Of a DNA stretch of 64,000 nt, positions 12,757 through 23,065 are shown one piece after another. Origin of the DNA: Persicaria tinctoria (lineage: Eukaryota; Streptophyta; Magnoliopsida; Caryophyllales; Polygonaceae); NCBI GenBank assembly GCA_037127255.1, contig JBANSL010000008.1, positions 42,545,373 to 42,609,372 on the forward strand, given 5' to 3'. Each line of letters starts with the position of its first letter. The first letter of the stretch is position 1. The notes below the pieces were generated by a model. That model did not search any database and had not been told where the DNA came from. It saw only the letters and a program-made list of their open reading frames with translations. The translations under genes were made by a program, and so were the position numbers.

Positions 12757-13228
12757 CATAAGCCAAAAATAAGACCTTTGAGCCTAGTTCCTCTCATAGC
12801 TAACCCAAAAGATGCACCTAACATTAGGTACCTAAGATGCACGAGAAGGTGTCTTTTTGCCTGCCCTACATAGAGAGAAGAAAGAAAATTAAGCAAGACC
12901 ATAACACTAAAGGATCAAATATCAAGGTTTTGATGATACGGAAGTGAGGTCATGTATTGATGTTTCTGTTATAGTCTGTAAGCATATTTAGAAAATCCAC
13001 AACATAAAGTTCTTCAACGCAAGCAGAAAAAAAAAACCCGTCCAAATAAAGACGTCTAAGTTCATGTGAATTTATAAAGTAAATTAAACACATAGAGGTT
13101 AAAACAGCATGAGGTAATAATATATATATAGATATGTTCATAAGCCAAAAATAAGACCTTTGAGCCTAGTTCCTCTCATAGCTAACCCAAAAGATGCACC
13201 TAACATTAGGTACCTAAGATGCACGAGA
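12440..13228. repeat. About 400-bp tandem duplication
   Basis: Two adjacent copies, 12440-12844 and 12845-13228. Both start gaaggtgtctttttgcctgc and end acctaagatgcac. They differ by scattered single bases and mainly by a (TA)n run, long in copy 1 (12714-12753) and short in copy 2 (near 13120-13135). The duplication is internal to CACTA-A. Confidence 0.92.
12714..12753. repeat. (TA)n microsatellite
   Basis: About 20 TA units in the first copy of the 400-bp duplication. The second copy has only about five. Confidence 0.95.
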
Positions 13229-14650
13229 ACTTATAGAAGGGTTTGCACAAAACAGGACATTGCTGAGATTCTGATATATAAAAGGCAATTAACTAAGAAA
13301 AACATTTATGTACTAACGTAGATCATTTTATTCATAATGTCATGAACAATTGTTTTGATGATCAAGGCCTCCTTACAAACATCTGCAGAATGAGAACCTC
13401 CATTAAGTATGCACAAGGTGGAACAAAAGCGATGGCAACCTAGAATGATACTCATACCATAGAGTTCTCCAACTTTATCAAGTGCTTTGGTAGAACCTTT
13501 CTTCAGAAGACGGAATGTACTTTTTGAGCCTACATATTCACTATAATTCTGTAGCAAAAAAAAAACAAAGTTAGAAGCAACTCAGAAGAGCAAGAGAAGT
13601 TTTCTCCACACAAAGTGATTTATTTTTACAGTTATTCCTAAAACTATGGAATCCAACGCAGATCAGTCTGAATTAACCTTTGAAATTCCAGTACACAATG
13701 AACTTATGGAAGGTTTTGCTAAGATAACAATTAACAACTCCTCCAAGCTTCTCTTGTGGATAATCAGCCCGTTATTTTTCATTCTTTTTTTTAATTTTAT
13801 TTTGTTAATTAGTACTCTCCAGTACTCAGTACGAGTATCTTACGGTCGAAAGCACTGATTAGAGGTATTTCGACAATTGAAATTGCATATATTTTAATTT
13901 GTTTCATATTCGTAGGCAGGATATCTTAATTTCTTTCACATTACCCAGCATAAACATTAATCTGCAGTCAGAGTAGACATTAAGAAATATCATTTGTAAT
14001 AAGAGTATCTTTTTAACCCAGCTGCATCAAGATACCTTTGCATTGATGACAGGGCAATAGGTAGCCACATTCATTAGTTAGTTTTCATTAGTTGCTTCAC
14101 TCAAATACAAATTTATATAAATACAAATATTATTATTTTTATTATGAAATAGGAGTGATTACTATACCTACCATCTCCTTTTTGTTTGTTGTAGAAAAAT
14201 TCAGATCTGTATGTATATGCGGCTATGTTAAGAGGATTTCTCTAAAAGGTTAAAGTTTCCCCATTTCCATTTATTGCAAAATTAAATCACTGAACTATCA
14301 GAAGGAATCTGGAAGAACGAATTGGTTAAAACAGTTAGGAAGGCGTTCAATTTCTTCATACTAGGAAGAATGTCCATCTTCGATCACCAATTAGTTAGTT
14401 TGTTAAAATAGTTCAAGTTGAGTTGTTAAGAACAATGTGAAGTAGCATGTATAAAATTGGTTTGCACTATAATTAAATTTGCAATTGAATTGAAGGTGAT
14501 CAGTTGTGAACTCACTCATGATCAGCCAACACGGTGTCTTCATGGGAACCAACAGCTTATTGATTCAGCAGCTCGACTTCACTGCCAAAAATGAGTGTAA
14601 TTCCACATAAGAAAATGTAGCCATGGTCAAAATGAATTCAGGAAAAGGGA
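13229..14650. other. CACTA-A interior with a possible captured exon on the - strand
   Basis: On the - strand, 13558-13460 reads as an exon-like segment ([20 protein letters not shown]) ending at a plausible donor CTATG|GTATGA. I do not recognise the protein. The remaining sequence to 14650 is AT-rich and holds nothing I can identify. Confidence 0.35.
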
Positions 14651-14669
14651 TGGACAGAGTAAGTGGTTG

Positions 14670-14910
14670 GAGCTGACCTTTTCGCCATTGATGAGTTCTT
14701 TTGGGGAGGCAACTGTTGTTCTAAGCCTGAATAGAGACAGAGAGACAATCAAGTTTGAGGTTCCAAATGCTTAAACAGAAAATCAATGGGGCATATCAAC
14801 ATTACCTGAGCTGTGTAACTTGCTCATCTTTTGTGTTGTATTCATCATTTGCGGTTCATATGAGGAGCACAAGGTAACTTGCTAGTCTTTCTCAATCAAG
14901 ACCAGCACTA
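14670..14910 (-). pseudogene. Captured exon pair of an unidentified gene, shared with the Pack-CACTA
   Basis: On the - strand two short exons (NDEYNTKDEQVTQLR, then LRTTVASPKELINGEKV) flank an intron with a GT donor and CAG acceptor. The host gene is not recognised. The same segment, diverged but collinear with its intron, recurs at about 34190-34425 in the Pack-CACTA (NDEY, QVTRL, PKELINGEKV). The two non-autonomous elements are therefore related or captured the same gene. Confidence 0.55.
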
Positions 14911-14929
14911 CAGGAAGAGAACACAAGGA

Positions 14930-15960
14930 GGATTTGAAACCACCAGATCTAGACCCTCCACCACCCTAAAAACTATCGTCGAACATCTCTTCTCACCCGA
15001 AACTACCAAATCTACACCCTCTACCACCTTGTAAATTAATTGAGAACAACAATAGGAACGAAGAGAGACATACAAGAACCCTGACTCAGGCCATCGCTAA
15101 CCCGCCTTCCCGAGATCTGCTGCTCGACATCCATGACAAAACCCCTAAATTCAGACACATACACGAAAGAAAAAGAAACCCTAAGAACCTTAGAAATATA
15201 GATCTATAAAAAAATTGAGCAAAAAAAAAAAAGAAGCATGGATTGGGTTTTCATAAGAGAGAACTTCCGCCTGTTAGGGTTGAATAAATTGATAGAAGCC
15301 TGAAGGCGACGAAGGAAGAATAAGACCAGAGCCAAGAGAAGAAGGTCGGATTCAGAAGAAGGAATCTGGTACCGAAAGAATAAAGAGCTAAGGAGGGCAG
15401 ATACCGGCAATTTAGGGTTCTTCAACTCCCATTCATTTTCGCAGTAGCCGGGTCGTATGGGCTTCACAGAGCTAACGACGGCTGGAGGAAGAAGAAAGCA
15501 TTGCAGGGTTGTCAGAGCTAGTTAGAGGAAGCTCGGATCTGGAGAGAGGTGAAGATTTGGCTGGGGATATAGGGGCTCGGTTCAGAAGAGAAGAGAGGTA
15601 GAACAATGTTGAATGTGAGGAAGGAGAGAAATTAAAGAAGATAGAAGGTTAAAAAACTGGGTTGAATTTATTTTTAAGTGTTAGCAGCTTTCTCCAAATT
15701 TTTTTTTGAAAGTTAACCTAACCGCCAAAGCCCGCTTCAAATTTTATTGGGAAATTTTCCAAGTTTTTTTCATCTCGCGCCTTTTTCCCTTATCGCGCGT
15801 GTCTTACTTTTTTCATAACTAAGAATTTCACATCTGTCCCTATTTTTTACAGTTGTGTAATCTGTTTTACAAATCACAAAAAAAATTATTCATGTAATAG
15901 AATAATTTAATATCTGTTAATTTTTTGACAGACTTAAATGATATGATGTCTAATTGCAGT
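14930..15960. other. CACTA-A 3' region
   Basis: About 15060-15600 is purine-rich on the + strand and, read on the - strand, looks like a plant 5' leader/first exon (repeated cttctt and agggtttc words). No product can be assigned. 15660-15960 is AT-rich subterminal sequence ending at the CACTACTAG inverted terminus. Confidence 0.4.
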
Positions 15961-15975
15961 ATTCTAGTAGTGTGA

Positions 15976-16929
15976 AGACCATGGAGGAGCTGCCTAGATG
16001 GAGGGCGCCGAGTTCACATCATAGGACATGCATTCGACACTTGAAGTCCAATGTGAACTCCATGTTCCACGATCACAAGGTGAAAGAAATGGTTGGCTCG
16101 ACTGCTTACCAACTCACCACAAGCGGGTTCGAGAAGGGATGTCGCGCCGTCCAACAGATGAACGGTGAGGCTTGGGAGTACTTAGCTGCGATTGAGCCAT
16201 AGAAGTGGGCTATCTGTAAGGATGGGGGCGAGGTATGGTGTGATGACAACAAACTTATCTGAGGTTTTTAATGGTGTTCTAAAGGGTGGGAGGAGTCTTC
16301 CGATCACAGCTCTTGTTCGGCAGACCTTTTATAAGGTGAACAGTTACTTCGTTCAGAGGAGAGGGGAAGCTGGCGCTCGCATCTCGGGCGGTTTCCCATT
16401 GACGAAGGCAACCGATGACAAGATAGCAGTAATTGTGGAAGCTAGAAGAAATGCACACGTCATATCATTTGATTTGCATACTGGAATACTTGAGGTGATT
16501 TTGAACCCGAGGGGGTCACAAGGTAGGAGAAGTGGGCGGTCGTACACAATGAACTTACATCACAGGACATGTACATGTGCTAGTTGAAAGTTCCTGAGGA
16601 TACCATGCGCACATGCCTTGGCGGTTTGCAGATTTCAGAGCCTTTCCTTCGTTCCATTAGTAGAGAGGTACTTTACTACGGAGTTATACTGGTTGACATA
16701 CCAAGCTACATTTATGCCGGTGGGTGAGCCATTCAACTGGCCAGAAGTGGGGGGTCCCAGGTTGGTCGCCGATCGATCGTGTCTGCGAGATGTTGGGCGA
16801 ACCCCATCATGAAGGATTCAGAATGAGATGGATTTAGGAGTCCCAGGTCAAGTCCGTTGTGGCAACTGTTGAGGTTATGGGCACAACAGAAGAAGTTGTC
16901 CGAGTCGTGCAGGCCCATCTGGCTCGTGA
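15976..16929 (+). pseudogene. Mutator-like (MULE) transposase, 3' part
   Basis: Continuation of the transposase at 1-1059. It opens with KTMEELPRWRAPSSHHRTC and then HRTCIRHLKSNVNSMF, and carries the third catalytic residue in TTNLSEVFNGVLKG (Glu codon at 16261). Next comes a SWIM zinc finger (CTC, then IPCAHALAVC) and a terminal CCHC zinc knuckle (CGNC, GYGHN, RSC). Damage: TAG at 16200-16202 (Pro-stop-Lys-Trp, probably former CAG), a one-base frameshift near 16222-16226, TGA at 16585-16587 beside the SWIM cysteines (probably Trp), TGA at 16810-16812 and TGA at 16870-16872 inside the zinc knuckle. It faces the PMD gene tail-to-tail. Confidence 0.92.
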
Positions 16930-17318
16930 GCTTTATGCTCCTTCTACATCCCCTATGTATTGATGGTATGTGTTGTTAGTTCGTTTGTTGGGTTTGTCTT
17001 CCTTTGAAGAACTCAGTAACTGCTTTGTTATCCATTTGCACGATGGTGGTATGTTTATGTATGTTTTTAGAATTATTAAGTGGAGCTAAACTATGTTTTA
17101 TATTTGGTGGGTTGATGCTAATATGTACGTATGTTTTATGCATCTGCTATGTTTGAAAGGTATCAACCTTGCTCATGCTCATACTGATATATGAAACTAA
17201 AACGTATGAAACTAAAACAGAGTCAAGCACACATGTTATGGAAACTAAAACAAATGAAACTACAAAAGCGTCTATAGCAACATCATCATGTGGAAAAAAA
17301 CACAAGCTACTACGCGAC
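16930..17318. other. Spacer between the converging MULE transposase and PMD genes
   Basis: T-rich on the + strand up to about 17130, then AT-rich. It should contain the 3' untranslated ends of both genes. No gene seen. Confidence 0.5.
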
Positions 17319-19486
17319 CTAATCATCGTCCTCAACCTCGGGTTGGGAGAACAAGTTCGGGTCTGGAGGAGGCCGAGCTGGACGTGTGGCCCCGTAGAGG
17401 TTGTTGGGGTCGGCATACACAATCCGACCCTGATGCAAATGCGGGGTGGTCAAGAATGTAGGAGCATAACCGAACTGGGTCGAAGTTGGAGGAGGACCGA
17501 ACTGGGTCGAAGCAGATCCGCCGCCCGCGACGAAGGTGGACTGAGGGAAGATAAATCGTGGCTGGTTGTATGGGTCCATCATGAAAGGGGGTGTGCCACC
17601 CGGAGTCTCGTATGATGGATAGGAAGGAAAAACCATGGATGATGGTGTATGCATCTCTGGTTGGGAGGACAATCCATAACATGTTGGTGGCATTTCTGGT
17701 TGAGGTGGTCCCAACACTCTGGGTCCAGTCGGAATTTGTGGTTGAGAGGGGTTGTAGGACACTTGACTTAGAAGTTGTGATCCCTACGATGGAATGTAGT
17801 TGCAATATTCATCCACCTTTCCCATCATCGAGTTGTATTGATGTGCGGCGTAGAAATTATGTGACTCTTCTGCAGTTTGGGTAGCTCGAGCACTGACATC
17901 CATAACGAAGTTCCCCTGGAAAACAAGTCGAATTAATTTATAAATTAATTCGAATATGTAAATATATGTTGTCTAAATTAATTAAACAAGTCAAATATGT
18001 AAAGATAGGTTGTCTAGCTCACCATCATATGGTAGTCAGGAGCAACTGCTTGAATAGAGTTTTCTCGATCATTCCACAACTGGATCCACTTTGCATGGAA
18101 TTGGGTCCAGTTGTGCTAGGGTTTTCCCCTTCGATCCATCTTGTGCAGCACCTCATCATATCCACATGCTGGGGGGACCACCTGCACATCCCCAAACTGG
18201 CGGCAAACACGCTCTGGGTAGTGAAAAAACTGACTAACCTGCAAGATTGTTGGTCATTCTAACATAAATGATGACGGAAAGTAATGAAAAAACTGACTAA
18301 CCTGATAAAAAGTTTGGCGATCGAATGCATCGCGGTAGTACATCAACGTCTTCGTGGTAGCTCCGCAGGAGTATCAGCAATGAAGTCTTCTCAAAGCTAA
18401 AGAGTCCTCCCCATCTACAAATCGGGAGCTAAATGGAGGAGGCTCGGTAGCATAGCATGTCTTCTTCCTAGCTTCTCGCTTTCTCGCCCTTCAAGCTGCA
18501 TTTTGGTCGTCACCTTCACCGAGTGGGATAATGCAGCGTGGCTGTCCAATGGGTATACACTCCCATGCCCACAACTGGTGTCATTGTGAAGTTACTAAAG
18601 TAACAAGTTATATAATTAGAAAAATAGACAATGAAGCGTTTGTCATACCTACAATAAGATGACGGGGCCTATGATCTCAAATTTCTCTCGTTCTGAAGCT
18701 CTACAAAGCTGTCGATATAGGAAGGCCAATGTTGCACTACCCCAGCTGTACTGGTTAGCAGCCTCCAAATCCGCTAGCAGTGGGAGGTACAGTAATTGCA
18801 CATGTCCGCCACTGTTATCAGCGAACAGGATACCTCCCAGTAGCAATAGAATGTACGCCCTAGCCTGGCACTACACTGCATGTTCTGTCGCATCTTGTGG
18901 TAAGGTCACTAATAGTAGTTGTCGAAGCCAAGCCACCTTCATAGACGAACCTCTAATCTAATTTGGAGGGGGTCTTTGCCCGAGCAATGTTTCATCGACA
19001 GTTGACCAATCACACCATGCGGATCCAGTAACTGCCAGACCATCAACACGTAACCCCAATGTAACTGAAACATCTTGGAGCGTGATAGTGGCCTCCCCAG
19101 CATTGAAGTGGAAGGTGTGGGTCTCAGATCTCCATCTTTCTATGAGCGTCGTTATTAGCTCGTTGTCTAACTCAAACTGGGAACCAAGCTTGTAGATGCA
19201 TTCGAATCCCGCCGCCTTTATGTACTGCATGACTCTATGGTCTGGAACTAGATCTTGCCCAAACTTACGCAAGTGCAGTCTATATGTTGGATCACACCAT
19301 TCGTCTACAAATATAAAACTGACAAGCATAAGCATCTGATTTATTTCTAACGTTTCATGTAATTGTATACGTCATGAAAACAACACTAACATATTCCTCC
19401 CGATTCCACACATCAGTTGACCTATGAAGATGTTGTCTATAGAGAACCTCATTCACCATCGGGTCGGGATTCACTTGCATTTCCAT
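17319..19486 (-). pseudogene. Plant mobile domain (PMD) protein carried by the MULE
   Basis: PMD (aminotransferase-like plant mobile domain) proteins are found in plant genes and as cargo of Mutator-like and Ty3 elements; the cargo's function is not established. I infer five exons whose phases sum correctly to about 613 residues: 19486-19387, 19304-18649, 18574-18302, 18238-18023, 17915-17319. Exon 2 holds the diagnostic core (ITTLIERWRSETHTFHFNAG, VTLGLRVDG). Exon 4 has QFGDVQVVPP and LHKMDRRGKP. Exon 5 is a Pro/Gln-rich tail ending in acidic EVEDDD. The exon 1 donor is weak. Seven in-frame stops: TAG at 18960-18958, 18873-18871, 18651-18649 (a CAG|GT splice border turned TAG), 18118-18116 and 17786-17784; TGA at 18493-18491 and 18376-18374. 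All are explicable as C-to-T. A dead gene with well-preserved exon structure. Confidence 0.85.
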
Positions 19487-20361
19487 TTTTGCCTCCCTAA
19501 ACAAAGAACATAATTTGTTCAAAATCACAAATAAATTACATACTGAATCTATTTTTTTTTTATCATGCATTTCAAAATTATTTAACCTACAATCACTTAA
19601 CAATCAAATTCTATTATTTACATCGTCTTCTCCTCTATATATATTTAACTTAATGAAATTCTACTCTTTTATAAAACAAATTCTTATATAGAATCTATTA
19701 TTATACAATTATTTTATTATGTTCTCAATCAAAACTTCCTAATCTTTCCCATATTTATACAATCTAATTCTTTCATGCCACTTCAAATATACTCCATTAT
19801 TATTTCATACCACATAAAATATAACTCATATTCATACAATCTAATTATTTGACCATGCAATTATCCCACAATTTCGGATCTACAACTATCATAAGATTTT
19901 AGATCTATAATAATCGCTAATTAATCAACATCCACAAACATTCAACTATCAACCCATTATTTAACTCCTACATCCCATCTCTTAATCCATAATTCTTCAA
20001 ACCAAAAACAAATTAATAAAGAAATCACATTAAACTCAAATTTTTGTCACAACCACACAACTATCACACCAGTTAAATAAAGAACAACCCTTAACATCTC
20101 ATACCTCATAATCGTACAAGACAAAACCGGAAAAAAAAAACTAACCTCGAATATGCGAATAAAGGCCAAGGTACTCGAGCAAATAAAGGCCAATGGATGC
20201 GGATAACCTGTCAAGATGGAGGGGGATTAGACGAAAAAGAGAGGATGGAGGATGGCGTTTGAGGTTGAAGGCTTGAAGAACCAGCCAGACGGAGAGGGAC
20301 GAGATGGACGAAGAAGATGAAGTGGAGAAAGACGGAGGTTTCTTTAGGGTTATTAAAAGAG
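19487..20361. promoter_or_regulatory. Upstream region of the PMD gene
   Basis: AT-rich non-coding DNA upstream of the PMD start, with likely leader sequence nearer 20150-20350. No specific promoter element can be fixed by eye. Confidence 0.35.
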
Positions 20362-20722
20362 AAACGCGGTGTGGCTCCGCGTTTTATGGGTAAAGATTCA
20401 ACCACCGCATTCATTGCCCCTTTGACCATTTTTTTTTCCTGAAACCAAATAGAGAAACGTGGTCTAGGACCGCGTTTCTCTATTATGTCCCATCCTCGTC
20501 AGCAACAATTGACGAGTGGGTCCCAAGTCATGACTAGAAACGTGGTCCCGGACCGCGTTTTTAGTGCCAGGTAGGCAGCTATATTTTATTCTCCATTTTT
20601 CTTTTATTTTAATGTAGAAACGCGGTCCCAGACCGCGTTTCTTTAGTGAATTTGAAAACCCCACCCAGGCGCCAATTCTCCATTCTTCTCTGTGAATAAA
20701 ACGCGGACCCAGACCGCATTTT
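20362..20722. repeat. Array of five GC-rich hairpins
   Basis: Five short inverted repeats built on AAACGCGGTC...GACCGCGTTT, at 20362-20384, 20452-20480, 20536-20561, 20616-20642 and 20699-20722, spaced about 75-100 bp in AT-rich DNA. Copies 2 and 3 have T in place of C in the left arm (CGTGG against CGCGG), giving a G-U pair if transcribed. They lie upstream of the PMD gene and could be subterminal repeats of the MULE or a separate element. Confidence 0.85.
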
Positions 20723-21061
20723 TCAGCTCAACCTGGAAAAAATGAATATTTCGGTAATTATTTTAGAAGATTGAATATTTTCGTAATTATTTTATATTTT
20801 ATGGATATTTAAAAAAAAATTCAGAAACAAAATACATATTCTTTAAATTATTTTAACTTTAAACTTAACAATTTTTTTATTTTGAAGATTAGAAGAATTA
20901 ATTAGTTTGAAAAATACTGCAAATTTAGGGATTCCTCTTTATTTTTTCTGCCGCTTCTCCATTTTAAAGAATGTGACAGCGAATCTGTTGACCTAAAAAA
21001 TACATTAAGATTATTCAAAAGCTCCAAAATCCCAAAATGGGAAAACTGTTGCGGATGCTCT
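20723..21061. other. AT-rich spacer
   Basis: No gene or recognisable element. The boundary between the MULE region and the tandem-repeat retroelement must lie here or nearby. Confidence 0.5.
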
Positions 21062-21447
21062 AACGAGTTATCTCCGCGAGCTTATAAAGCTACCAGCGGA
21101 GGCCCTCTGTCCCTCGAGAGTGACTTAGTTTGTACTCACTTAAGAGTTATCTCCGCGAGCTTATGAAGCTAACAACGGAGGCCCTCTGCCGCTCGAGAGG
21201 GACTTATTTTATACTCACTTAAGAGTTATCTCCGCGAGCTTATAAAGCTACCAGCTGAGGCCCTCTGTCACTCGAGAGGGACTTAGTTTATACTCACTTA
21301 AGAGTTATCTCCGCGAGCTTATAAAGCTACCAGTGGAGGCCCTCTGTCACTCGAGAGGGACTTAGTTTATACTCATTTAAGATTTGTCTCCGTGAGCTTA
21401 TAAAGCTACTTGCGGAGGCCCTCTGTCACTCGAGAGGGAATTAGTAT
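21062..21447. repeat. Tandem array of 79-bp units (about five copies)
   Basis: Units begin gagttatctccgcgagctta and include ggaggccctctgtc and ctcgagagggacttagt. Copies start near 21064, 21143, 21222, 21301 and 21380; the last is the most diverged. The unit end (gggacttagt) also occurs in every unit of the next array. Confidence 0.93.
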
Positions 21448-22745
21448 TCAATCCGGGAAGCAAGCTCTACGACCGGATGCCCGACGCGGAGCAAGCTCCA
21501 GCGTCCTGGGACTTAGTACTCGATCTGAGAGGCAAGCTCTACGACCGGATCCCCGACGCGGAGCAAGCTCCAGCGTCCCGGGACTTAGTGAAATCTTCAA
21601 TCCGGGAAACAAGCTCTCCGGATGCCCGACGCGAAGCAAGCTCCAACATCCTGAGACTTAGTATTTGATCCGGGAGGCAAGCTCTACGACCGGCTGCTCG
21701 ACGCGGAGCAAGCTCCAGCGTCCTGGGACATAGTACTCGATCCGGGAGGCAAGATCTACGACCGGATGCCCGACGCGGAGCAGGCTCTAGCGTCCCGGGA
21801 CTTAGTACTCGATCCGGGAGGCAAGCTCTGCGACTGGATGCCCAACGCGGAGCAAGCTCCAGCGTCTTGGGACTTAGTACTCGATCCGGGAGGCAAGCGC
21901 TACGACCGGATGCCCAACGCGGAGCAAGCTCCAGCGTCCTGCGACTTAGTGAAATCTTCGATCCGGGAGACAAGCTATTCGGATGCCCGACGCGGAGCAC
22001 GCTCCGGCGTCTTGGGACTTAATACTCGATCCGGGAGGCAAGCTCTACGACCGGATGCCCGAAGCGGAGCAAGCTCCAGCGTCTTGGGACTTAGTGAAAT
22101 CTTCAATCTAGGAGACAAGCTCTCTGGATGCCCGACGTGGAGCAAGCTCTAGCGTTCTGGGACTTAGTATCCGATCCGGGAGGCATGCTCTACGACCGGA
22201 TGCCCATTGCGGAACAACCTCCAGCGTCCTGGGACTTAGTACTCGATCCGGGAGGCAAGCTCTACGACCGGATGCCCGGCGCGGAGCACGCTCTAGCGTT
22301 CTGGGACTTAGTACTCGAACCGGAAGGCAAGCTCTACGACCGGATGCCCAACGCGGAGCAAGCTCCAGCGTCTTGAGACTTAGTACTCGATCCGGGAGGC
22401 AAGCTCTACGACCGGATGCATGACACGGAGAAAGCTCCAGCGTCCTAGGACTTAGTGAAATCTTCGATCCGGTAGACAAGCTCTCCGGATGCCCGACGCG
22501 GAGCACGCTCCAGCGTCTTGGGACTTAGTACTTGATCCGGGAGGCAACTCTATGACCGGATACCCGACGCGGAGTAAGCTCAAGCGTCTTGGGACTTAGA
22601 AATCTTCGATCCGGGAGACAAGCTCTTCGGATGCCCGACGCGGAGCAAGCTCTAGCGTTCTGGGACTTAGTATCCGATCCGGAAGGCAAGCTTTACGATC
22701 GGATGCCCGACGCAGGGAAAGCTCCCGCGTCTTGGGACTTAATCA
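21448..22745. repeat. Tandem array of 72-bp units (about 18 copies)
   Basis: Consensus words in order: ttagtactcgatccgggagg, caagctctacgaccggatgc, ccgacgcggagcaagctcca, gcgtcctgggac. A shorter variant (ttagtgaaatcttcgatccg) recurs every few units, suggesting a higher-order repeat. Because 72 is a multiple of three, open frames run through the array on both strands. I treat these as by-products, not genes. Confidence 0.94.
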
Positions 22746-23065
22746 AATAATTCCATAACAAATATGTCTTGTTAAAACTAGTCATGTGGTAGCTTCTCTT
22801 TTTAGAAGAGTATGCTAAATTTTTCTTCAATGTGACCATAGCGACACACTGTGTGTTAAAGTAACACAGTATGATGGTACATTATGAATCTAAGCACCAC
22901 CAGTTTTATTATACTGATTATATATATATTATAGATGTAAGCACAAACCTTTTGCGGAGAAGCCATGCCTGGACTTTTCACGACGGCTAATTCGGTCGCG
23001 GAGAAATTGCTTGTGAAGCCCTTGTATAATTTTAATATGAGGAGCTACCGAGATCCTCCGCGACC
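22746..23065. other. Spacer between tandem arrays
   Basis: AT-rich sequence with no recognisable feature apart from the internal direct repetition acacactgtgtgttaaagtaacacagt at about 22845-22871, a loose inverted repeat. Confidence 0.4.

Larger units (their letters stand above)
1060..15972. mobile_element. CACTA-A: non-autonomous CACTA (En/Spm) element inside the MULE transposase gene
   Basis: Both ends are visible. The 5' terminus reads CACTACTAGAAAAAT and the 3' terminus, read on the - strand, CACTACTAGAATACT. The 3-bp target duplication is AGA (1057-1059) against TGA (15973-15975), one mutation apart. Removing element plus one duplication copy restores the MULE frame (Ile-Gln-Lys-Thr-Met). 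Minus the nested CACTA-B, this element is about 5.7 kb. It shows no transposase of its own, only non-coding DNA and apparent gene fragments, so it would have been mobilised in trans. Confidence 0.88.

Noticed and set aside
20211..20664. Short minus-strand frames in the hairpin region
   Set aside because: No domain; the open frames track hairpin repeats and leader-like sequence.
21539..22506. Long repetitive minus-strand open frames (132-153 codons) rich in Arg, Leu and Pro
   Set aside because: They arise because the 72-bp tandem unit is a multiple of three. Open frames occur on both strands and there is no known domain or start context.
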